From NCBI RefSeq assembly GCF_000721935.1, contig NZ_KL585410.1, positions 3,526 through 9,431 on the forward strand: a stretch of 5,906 nt of DNA, written 5' to 3'. This DNA is from Streptomyces sp. NRRL WC-3549. GTDB lineage: Bacteria > Actinomycetota > Actinomycetes > Streptomycetales > Streptomycetaceae. Positions within the stretch are counted from its first letter, which is position 1. Every line of letters starts with the position of its first letter. Below the pieces are notes generated by a model. That model did not search any database, had not been told where the DNA came from, and was given only the letters and a program-made list of their open reading frames with translations. Both the position numbers and the translations under genes were made by a program. This document shows, one piece after another, positions 1 through 4,647 of this stretch.

Positions 1-258
1 ATCGCCGAGGCCGGCGGCGGTGGCCAGCTCGACCGCTTCGGGCCGGCGCGCGAGCATCGACTCGGCCCCGAGGTCCACCTGTACGCCCGCGACCTCTCCG
101 GTCATCAGCTTGCCGCCGAGCCGCTCGGTCGCCTCCAGGACGGTGACCCGCAGTCCGGTGGCGAGGAGCCGGTGGGCCGCGGCGAGACCGGCGATGCCGC
201 CGCCGATGACGACGACGTGCCCCCTGCCCGAGGTGTCGTGCTGAAGAGAACGCTGCAT
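1..258 (-). CDS. hemG: HemY-type coproporphyrinogen/protoporphyrinogen oxidase, N-terminal part
   Basis: This partial gene begins at an ATG (258-256) and runs off the left edge, leaving 86 residues. The N-terminus shows a Rossmann FAD-binding loop, GGGIAG at residues 19-24, after a beta strand (HVVVI). The ribose-binding acidic residue follows at E42 in VTVLEA. RLGGK (46-50) and VDLGAESML (61-69) are typical of the HemY-type oxidase within the flavin amine oxidase superfamily. The family removes six electrons from a porphyrinogen using FAD and oxygen. In actinobacteria the substrate is normally coproporphyrinogen III (enzyme then called CgoX or HemY); streptomycete annotations usually write hemG. 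The start is supported by its position about 14 residues before the FAD strand and by a purine run (GAGAGAG) seven bases upstream on the minus strand. It would act directly after the hemE product. Catalytic and membrane-facing parts lie outside the window. Confidence 0.9.
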   Translation of the reverse strand, partial: MQRSLQHDTSGRGHVVVIGGGIAGLAAAHRLLATGLRVTVLEATERLGGKLMTGEVAGVQVDLGAESMLARRPEAVELATAAGLGD

Positions 259-341
259 GGGTCCACTCTCTCAAACCCCCGACGGGCCCCGGACACGGCC
301 GCTCGGGCCGGGGCGGGGCGCCGCCGGCCCCCCGCGCGCCG

Positions 342-347
342 TAGCGT
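342..347 (+). promoter_or_regulatory. Putative -10 box of the flavoprotein gene
   Basis: TAGCGT matches the actinobacterial TANNNT -10 pattern. It would place the transcript start near 354, giving a 5' leader of about 27 bases. No convincing -35 box is visible in the GC-rich DNA upstream. This is a pattern match only. Confidence 0.4.
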
Positions 348-348
348 G

Positions 349-377
349 GGCTCCCTGGTACGTCGACGAAGGGAGCC
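349..377 (+). promoter_or_regulatory. Inverted repeat overlapping the flavoprotein RBS
   Basis: Perfect 8-bp arms, GGCTCCCT (349-356) and AGGGAGCC (370-377), flank a 13-base centre. That centre contains the smaller palindrome CGTCGACG (361-368). The right arm covers most of the ribosome binding site AAGGGAG (369-375), which sits five bases before the ATG at 381. If the transcript starts upstream of 349, the hairpin would hide the RBS. If it starts near 354, as the -10-like box suggests, the repeat is better read as a DNA operator at the start site. Confidence 0.4.
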
Positions 378-380
378 GGC

Positions 381-1763
381 ATGGCGGCGGAGCGACTGGT
401 GGTCATCGGGGGCGACGCGGCGGGCATGTCCGCCGCGTCGCAGGTCCGCAGGCTCAGGGGGCCCGACGAACTGAGCATCGTCGCCTTCGAACGCGGCCAC
501 TTCACCTCCTACTCCGCCTGCGGTGTCCCCTACTGGGTCGGCGGGGACGTCGAGGGCCCGGACGCCCTGGTCGCCCGTACGCCCGAGGAGCACCGGGAAC
601 GGTCCATCGACCTGCGCATGCGCACCGAGGTGACGGAGATCGACGTCGCCGGGCAGCGGGTGCGGGCCCTGGACCGGGAGAGCGGCGAGACGTACTGGAC
701 GGACTTCGACAAGCTCGTGATCGCCACGGGGGCCCGTCCGGTCCGCCCGGAGCTGCCGGGCATCGACGCCCCCGGGGTGCACGGGGTGCAGACCCTGGAC
801 GACGGCCAGGCCCTCCTGGAGACGCTGGAGCGGACCACGGGCCGGCGGGCGGTCGTGGTCGGCGCGGGCTACATCGGCGTCGAGATGGCGGAGGCCATGC
901 TCAGGCGCGGTTACGAGGTGACGGTCCTCAACCGGGGTGCGCAGCCCATGGCCACGCTCGACCCCGACATGGGGCGCCTGGTCCACGAGGCGATGGACGG
1001 TCTGGGCATCACCACGGTCAACGGGGCCGCGGTCACCCGGATCCTCACCGGCGACGACGGCCGGGTCTCGGCGGTCGCCACGGACGACGCCACCTATCCG
1101 GCGGACGTCGTGGTGCTCGGCATCGGCGTCGAGCCGGAGACCGGCCTGGCCCGCGCCGCCGGCCTGCCGACCGGCCCGAACGGCGGGCTGCTGACCGACC
1201 TGACGCAGCGGGTGCGGGGCCACCAGGACATCTGGGCGGGCGGCGACTGCGTCGAGGTCCTGGACCTGGTGGCCGGCCGCACCCGCCACATCGCGCTGGG
1301 CACCCACGCCAACAAGCACGGCCAGGTCATCGGGTCGAACGTCGGCGGCGGCTACGGCACGTTCCCGGGGGTCGTGGGGACGGCGGTGAGCAAGGTCTGC
1401 GACCTGGAGATCGGCCGCACCGGTCTGCGCGAGAAGGACGCGGCGGCGGTGGGACTGCGGTACGTCACGGCGACGATCGAGTCGACCGGGCGAGCCGGCT
1501 ACTACCCGGGGGCCCGGGCGATGACGGTGAAGATGATCGCCGAGTACCGCACCGGGCGGCTCCTGGGCGTGCAGATCGTGGGCCGCGAGGGGGCGGCGAA
1601 GCGGGTCGACGTGGCCGCCGTGGCACTGACCGCGGGGATGACGGTGGAGGCCATGACGGCGCTCGACCTCGGCTACGCCCCGCCGTTCTCCCCGGTCTGG
1701 GACCCGGTCCTGGTGGCGGCGCGCAAGACGGTGACGGCGGTACGGCAGGCGGGCAGCGCCTGA
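381..1763 (+). CDS. FAD/NAD(P)-dependent oxidoreductase, CoA-disulfide reductase/NADH oxidase family
   Basis: The 460-residue protein has the full two-dinucleotide disulfide reductase layout. The FAD loop GGDAAG is at 10-15 and the ribose acid at E37. A single-cysteine active-site motif, SYSACGVPYWVGG, spans 43-55 with Cys47 as the redox residue. ATGARP (115-120) comes next, then the NAD(P) loop GAGYIG (161-166) and the second FAD motif AGGD ending at D289. The C-terminal part is a dimerisation domain with YYPGA (374-378) and GYAPPFSP (431-438), which resemble the regions carrying the CoA-site tyrosines of CoA-disulfide reductase. One redox cysteine, not a CxxxxC pair, separates it from lipoamide or mycothione reductases. 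There is no rhodanese or other C-terminal extension. Candidate substrates are CoA disulfide, CoA persulfide or oxygen; sequence cannot decide. AAGGGAG lies five bases before the ATG. The gene diverges from hemG and converges on hemE. Cytosolic; no signal peptide. Confidence 0.88.
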   Translation: MAAERLVVIGGDAAGMSAASQVRRLRGPDELSIVAFERGHFTSYSACGVPYWVGGDVEGPDALVARTPEEHRERSIDLRMRTEVTEIDVAGQRVRALDRESGETYWTDFDKLVIATGARPVRPELPGIDAPGVHGVQTLDDGQALLETLERTTGRRAVVVGAGYIGVEMAEAMLRRGYEVTVLNRGAQPMATLDPDMGRLVHEAMDGLGITTVNGAAVTRILTGDDGRVSAVATDDATYPADVVVLGIGVEPETGLARAAGLPTGPNGGLLTDLTQRVRGHQDIWAGGDCVEVLDLVAGRTRHIALGTHANKHGQVIGSNVGGGYGTFPGVVGTAVSKVCDLEIGRTGLREKDAAAVGLRYVTATIESTGRAGYYPGARAMTVKMIAEYRTGRLLGVQIVGREGAAKRVDVAAVALTAGMTVEAMTALDLGYAPPFSPVWDPVLVAARKTVTAVRQAGSA

Positions 1764-1788
1764 CGGACGGCGATTTCCAGCCGAAATT

Positions 1789-1826
1789 CGGGGGCCCGGA
1801 CCGCACGTCGGCGGCCCGGGCCCTCG
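1789..1826. terminator. Shared hairpin between the convergent flavoprotein and hemE genes
   Basis: The arms 1789-1799 and 1816-1826 pair over 11 bp with one G·T position, around a 16-base loop in which CCG (1801-1803) and CGG (1812-1814) can also pair. It lies 25 bases after the flavoprotein stop and 4 bases after the hemE stop on the other strand. That position fits a bidirectional terminator. No T-tract follows on the plus strand; on the minus strand a short GAATTTC follows. Many streptomycete terminators lack T-tracts, so termination is plausible but not proven. Confidence 0.55.
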
Positions 1827-1830
1827 GCGC

Positions 1831-2901
1831 TCAGTGCGCGGTCTGCTCGTGGACGTACTCCACCAGGCGCGTCAGCGCGTCGGCGTCGGTCGTCGGCATG
1901 ACGCCGTGTCCCAGGTTGAAGATGTGGCCCTCCAGGCCGGCGGCGGCGTCGAGCACCTCCCGGGCCTTCTCCTCCACCGTCGCGGTCGGCGCGAAGAGCA
2001 CCGCCGGGTCGAGGTTGCCCTGGAGCGCCTTGCCGGGGCCGACCCGGCGCGCGCCCTCGTCCATGGGCACCCGCCAGTCCACGCCGACGACGTCCGCACC
2101 GGCCTCGCCCATCAGCCCCAGCAGTTCGCCGGTGCCCACGCCGAAGTGGATGCGCGGGACGCCGTACCCGGCGACCGCGTCGAACACCTTCGCCGAGGCG
2201 GGCAGCACGGAGCGCCGGTAGTCGGCGGGGGCCAGGGCGCCCACCCAGGAGTCGAAGAGCTGGACCGCCGATGCGCCGGCCTCGATCTGGACCTTGAGGA
2301 ACGCCGAGGTGATCTCCGAGAGGCGGTCGAGCAGATCGGCCCAGAGCTCGGGGTCTCCGTACATCATCGCCTTGGTGCGCTCGTGGTTGCGGGACGGGCC
2401 GCCCTCCACGAGGTAGCTGGCGAGGGTGAACGGCGCCCCGGCGAAACCGATCAGCGGCGTCGCGCCCAGCTCGGCGGTGAGGATGCCGATCGCCTCGGTG
2501 ACGTAGGAGACGTCCTCGGGCGTGAGGTCGCGCAGCCGGGCCAGATCGGCGCGGGTGCGGACGGGCTCGGCGATCACCGGCCCGATGCCCGGCTTGATGT
2601 CGAGGTCGATGCCGATGGCCTTGAGCGGCACGACGATGTCGCTGAAGTAGATCGCGGCGTCGACCTTGTGCCGGCGCACGGGCTGCAGCGTGATCTCGGC
2701 GACCAGCTCCGGCATCATGCAGGAGTCGAGCATCGCGATGCCCTCGCGCACCTTGAGGTACTCGGGCAACGAGCGCCCGGCCTGGCGCATGAACCACACG
2801 GGGGTGTGCGGCACGGGTTCACGCCTGCACGCCTTGAGGAAGGCCGACTCATGGGTGGCGGATGTCGTCTGCAGCCCCGAGGGGCCGTGGTTGGCACTCA
2901 C
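1831..2901 (-). CDS. hemE: Uroporphyrinogen III decarboxylase
   Basis: The 356-residue cytosolic enzyme decarboxylates the four acetate side chains of uroporphyrinogen III to give coproporphyrinogen III. Both family signatures are intact: PVWFMRQAGR (34-43) with substrate-binding R39 and R43, and GFAGAPFTLASYLVEGG (152-168). By position the key residues correspond to D88 (YFSDIVVP), Y163, S218 (LFDSWVG) and H332 (FNLGHGV). Length is normal for the family, and no cofactor site is expected. I chose the GTG at 2901, just before SANHGP, because it places the first conserved block (AFLKACRREPVPHTP) about 20 residues in. An in-frame ATG at 2928 would add nine residues (MPLHAKIPG) but has no ribosome binding site. 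The upstream open frame reaching 3708 is only antisense to the DUF3000 gene. The next heme enzyme, the HemY-type oxidase, is on the same strand but separated by the flavoprotein gene. Confidence 0.96.
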   Translation of the reverse strand: MSANHGPSGLQTTSATHESAFLKACRREPVPHTPVWFMRQAGRSLPEYLKVREGIAMLDSCMMPELVAEITLQPVRRHKVDAAIYFSDIVVPLKAIGIDLDIKPGIGPVIAEPVRTRADLARLRDLTPEDVSYVTEAIGILTAELGATPLIGFAGAPFTLASYLVEGGPSRNHERTKAMMYGDPELWADLLDRLSEITSAFLKVQIEAGASAVQLFDSWVGALAPADYRRSVLPASAKVFDAVAGYGVPRIHFGVGTGELLGLMGEAGADVVGVDWRVPMDEGARRVGPGKALQGNLDPAVLFAPTATVEEKAREVLDAAAGLEGHIFNLGHGVMPTTDADALTRLVEYVHEQTAH

Positions 2902-2908
2902 ACCTGGA

Positions 2909-2914
2909 ATCTTC
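2909..2914 (-). promoter_or_regulatory. hemE: Putative -10 box of hemE (leaderless-type spacing)
   Basis: On the minus strand GAAGAT has the A and T expected at positions 2 and 6 of a TANNNT box, but not the first T. It ends seven bases before the chosen GTG start, and no Shine-Dalgarno sequence lies between. That spacing suits a leaderless transcript. The match is weak. Confidence 0.3.
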
Positions 2915-2933
2915 GCATGGAGCGGCATGGAGC
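2915..2933. repeat. Tandem 9-bp direct repeat with 10-bp period upstream of hemE
   Basis: GCATGGAGC occurs at 2915-2923 and again, exactly, at 2925-2933, so the two copies sit on the same DNA face. On the hemE strand they read GCTCCATGC and lie directly behind the proposed -10 box, in the promoter spacer. They are a candidate operator for hemE, though two 9-mers in GC-rich DNA can arise by chance. Confidence 0.5.
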
Positions 2934-2978
2934 CGGCCCGGCCGGGTGTCCTTCCCTGCGCGACGCCCCCGTTCCGCC

Positions 2979-2984
2979 TACTCT
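2979..2984 (+). promoter_or_regulatory. Putative -10 box of the DUF3000 gene, leaderless
   Basis: TACTCT fits TANNNT and ends seven bases before the ATG at 2992. The intervening bases are pyrimidine-rich with no Shine-Dalgarno sequence, so transcription probably starts at or next to the ATG. No clear -35 box is visible. This box also supports 2992 as the start within a much longer open frame. Confidence 0.55.
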
Positions 2985-2991
2985 TCCCCGC

Positions 2992-3651
2992 ATGGCTCCG
3001 GCTCAGGGACAATTCTCCGAACATTCCGAAGGCGCCGACACCGAGGGGAGCGGGGAGGGCGAACTGGTTCCGCCCGCGTTCCGGTCGGCGGTCGAAGGGC
3101 TGCGCTCGGCGCAGCTGCGCCCCGAACTGGAGGTCGAACCGACACGGCCGCCCCAGCGGCTCGCGCCCCACGCGTACGCCCTGGAGGCCGCGGTCGTGGA
3201 CGGGGACGAGGATCTCGCCGACGGGCGCCTGGTCCTCCTGCACGACCCGTCCGGACACGACGCCTGGCAGGGCACGTTCCGTCTGGTGACCCTGGTCCGG
3301 GCCGAGCTGGAACCGGAGATGGCCACCGACCCGCTGCTGCCCGAGGTCTGCTGGACCTGGCTGACGGGCGCCCTGGACGCCCGGGGCCTGTCGTACGGGG
3401 AGGCCGGGGGCACCGTGACCCGCGCCGGCTCGCACTACTTCGGCGCGCTGTCCGCGCGCCGGCCCGCGACCCAGATCGAGATCCGCGCCTCCTGGACTCC
3501 GCGCGAGGGCCGCGGCGGCGTGCCCGACATGGCGGCGCACCTGGCCGCCTGGGGGGACCTGCTCTGCCAGCTGGCCGGCCTGCCGCCGTCGGAGTCGGCC
3601 GACGCGGCGGTGGTGACGCTGCCCCAGCGGCGGGGGCCCCAGGCCCCGTAA
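2992..3651 (+). CDS. DUF3000 family protein of unknown function
   Basis: The product is a 219-residue soluble protein. Residues 1-24 are acidic and low in complexity (many E, G and S) and probably disordered. The conserved body runs from about 27 to 205. Recognisable blocks are RLAPHAYALEA (56-66), GRLVLLHDP (78-86), WQGTFRLV (92-99), a stretch around E105-P114 (ELEPEMATDP), VCWTWL (119-124), and a late AHLAAWGDLLCQLAGLPP block. No catalytic motif, membrane segment or signal peptide is seen. I assign it to DUF3000, an actinobacterial family of unknown role, from memory of the family pattern. The frame is open back to 1834, but that part is antisense to hemE. The start at 2992 is fixed by the leaderless-type promoter and the family's N-terminus. 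It is divergent from hemE and ends at its own terminator, so it is probably monocistronic. Confidence 0.85.
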   Translation: MAPAQGQFSEHSEGADTEGSGEGELVPPAFRSAVEGLRSAQLRPELEVEPTRPPQRLAPHAYALEAAVVDGDEDLADGRLVLLHDPSGHDAWQGTFRLVTLVRAELEPEMATDPLLPEVCWTWLTGALDARGLSYGEAGGTVTRAGSHYFGALSARRPATQIEIRASWTPREGRGGVPDMAAHLAAWGDLLCQLAGLPPSESADAAVVTLPQRRGPQAP

Positions 3652-3666
3652 CGGTGCGTCACATTC

Positions 3667-3702
3667 GGGAGGGCCGGTCGCACAGGCACCGGCTCTCTTT
3701 TC
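3667..3702 (+). terminator. Intrinsic terminator of the DUF3000 gene
   Basis: The arms GAGGGCCGGT (3669-3678) and ACCGGCTCTC (3688-3697) form a 10-bp stem with one G·T pair and a 9-base loop. TTTTC (3698-3702) follows at once. Two further G·U pairs can extend the base of the stem into the T-run. It begins 15 bases after the DUF3000 stop and is the only hairpin in the window with a T-tract. Confidence 0.8.
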
Positions 3703-3703
3703 G

Positions 3704-3869
3704 TACAATCGATCGCCCGTCCGATTTGCCCGAATTGTTACTCACCAAATCGTGATCTTCCCCTAAAGGAGCACGGCACTGCTGCCGAAGAGGTCAATGA
3801 CCCTTCAAGCACGGTTCGCCCCGGCTTCACCCCCGAGCCGGCCCGTCCCGCCACTTCCCAGGAGGCCTG
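3704..3869 (+). promoter_or_regulatory. Promoter and leader region of the response regulator
   Basis: This stretch is richer in A/T than its surroundings, especially 3703-3768. TACAAT (3704-3709), just after the DUF3000 terminator, is a very good -10 match without an obvious -35. Inverted arms CGATTTG (3722-3728) and CAAATCG (3746-3752) enclose 17 bases and could be an operator. A 6-bp hairpin (CCGGCT 3821-3826, AGCCGG 3836-3841) lies about 20 bases before the ribosome binding site. A Shine-Dalgarno-like AAAGGAG (3765-3771) has no credible coding frame after it. The true start site is uncertain. Confidence 0.45.
3860..3865 (+). promoter_or_regulatory. Ribosome binding site of the response regulator
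   Basis: AGGAGG is a perfect Shine-Dalgarno core, four bases before the GTG at 3870. It decides the start: the frame is open back to a stop at 3798-3800, and no other ATG or GTG lies between. Confidence 0.75.
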
Positions 3870-4532
3870 GTGTCCGTTCTCCTCGAGCAGCCCGCAAGCC
3901 TGGTCGCCTACCGCCCGAACAAGCCGACGGCCATGGTCGTCGTGGCCGACCCGCGCGTCCGTTCCACCGTCACCCGCCATCTGTGGGCGCTCGGGGTACG
4001 TGACGTCATCGAGGCGTCGTCCATCGCGGAGGCCCGTCCCCGCGTCGGCAACCCGCGCGACATCTGCGTTGCCGACGTCCACCTGCCCGACGGTTCCGGG
4101 CTGACCCTGCTGTCCGAGACCCGAGCCGCCGGCTGGCCGAACGGCCTCGCCCTGTCCGCCGCCGATGACATCGGCGCGGTGCGCAACGCCCTCGCGGGCG
4201 GAGTGAAGGGCTATGTCGTCACCGGCACCCGGACCAACATCGGCCACCCCGGCCGTCTGGGCATGGCGCCCATCGGCGCCAACGCCGCCCGTATGCACCG
4301 CAGGCCTCCCGGGTCCCCGAGCCACCCGGGCGGCTACCGCGAACTGTCCGGCCGTGAGGTGGAGGTGCTCCGCCTGGTCGCCGAAGGCCAGTCCAACAAG
4401 GCCATCGGCGTCTCGATGGGCCTCTCCGCACTCACCGTCAAGAGCCACCTCGCCCGCATCGCCCGCAAGCTCGGCACCGGGGACCGCGCCGGAATGGTCG
4501 CCGTCGCCCTGCGCACGGGCATCATCCACTGA
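3870..4532 (+). CDS. Orphan response regulator, receiver plus LuxR-type HTH
   Basis: The 220-residue protein has a NarL/FixJ layout. Residues 20-119 form a receiver with D27 in the acidic pocket, D69 as likely phosphoacceptor (ADVHLPDGSGL), S96 as switch serine and K113 (GGVKGY). The usual acidic pair is reduced to one residue, since position 26 is Ala. A flexible linker rich in Gly, Pro, Arg and His runs from about 120 to 156. The LuxR-type helix-turn-helix (157-212) is intact: LSGREVEVLRLVAEGQSNKAI, then TVKSHLARIARKLGTGDR with recognition-helix residues T189, V190, K191 and H193. It should bind DNA and act as a transcription regulator. No histidine kinase is adjacent, so the signal and targets are unknown. 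The GTG start is set by AGGAGG. A DUF3000 terminator upstream and a large palindrome downstream suggest a single-gene transcript. Confidence 0.88.
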   Translation: MSVLLEQPASLVAYRPNKPTAMVVVADPRVRSTVTRHLWALGVRDVIEASSIAEARPRVGNPRDICVADVHLPDGSGLTLLSETRAAGWPNGLALSAADDIGAVRNALAGGVKGYVVTGTRTNIGHPGRLGMAPIGANAARMHRRPPGSPSHPGGYRELSGREVEVLRLVAEGQSNKAIGVSMGLSALTVKSHLARIARKLGTGDRAGMVAVALRTGIIH

Positions 4533-4581
4533 CCCCACGACCGCCAGGCACCCGCGCCGGCACACACCCGGCCGGTTCACG

Positions 4582-4627
4582 TGCACGGCGCACGTCGACG
4601 GAACGTTCCGTCGACGTGCGCCGTGCA
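4582..4627. repeat. Perfect 46-bp palindrome between the response regulator and rnd
   Basis: The arms 4582-4604 and 4605-4627 are exact reverse complements over 23 bp with no spacer. In RNA, G4581 and U4628 can add a wobble pair. Nested palindromes include GTCGAC (in each arm) and the centre GGAACGTTCC. It starts 49 bases after the response regulator stop and ends 20 bases before the rnd start. As RNA it would fold into a very stable hairpin and could terminate the response regulator transcript, although no T-tract follows. Its right arm also covers the expected -35 position of rnd, so it may double as an operator. Confidence 0.9.
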
Positions 4628-4635
4628 TACACAGA

Positions 4636-4641
4636 TACCCT
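4636..4641 (+). promoter_or_regulatory. rnd: Putative -10 box of rnd, leaderless
   Basis: TACCCT fits TANNNT and ends six bases before the GTG at 4648, with no Shine-Dalgarno sequence between. A partial -35 match, TCGACG (4611-4616), lies 19 bases upstream inside the palindrome. The arrangement suggests a leaderless rnd transcript that excludes the palindrome. Confidence 0.5.
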
Positions 4642-4647
4642 TGGCAT

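Noticed and set aside
305..330. 7-bp inverted repeat (GGGCCGG / CCGGCCC) in the hemG-flavoprotein spacer
   Set aside because: In a stretch made almost only of G and C such matches are expected by chance, and it does not align with a promoter or gene end.
257..2221. 654-codon plus-strand open frame
   Set aside because: Its Gly/Arg/Pro-rich translation is a GC-driven shadow of the flavoprotein gene and then runs antisense to hemE.
1834..2991. Plus-strand open frame continuous with the DUF3000 gene (605 codons in total)
   Set aside because: It is antisense to hemE, which is clearly coding; the DUF3000 family N-terminus and promoter place the start at 2992.
2902..3708. Upstream extension of the hemE frame on the minus strand
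   Set aside because: It is antisense to the DUF3000 gene and shows no family similarity; HemE proteins start shortly before the AFLKACRREP block.
3797..4003. Possible 68-residue small protein or leader peptide before the response regulator
   Set aside because: Third codon positions in the non-overlapping part are only about 60% G/C, unlike real genes here, and it runs out of frame into the response regulator gene.
4213..4647. Extension of the rnd frame upstream of 4648
   Set aside because: It is an out-of-frame shadow of the response regulator and crosses the palindrome; the GTG at 4648 has its own promoter-like box.
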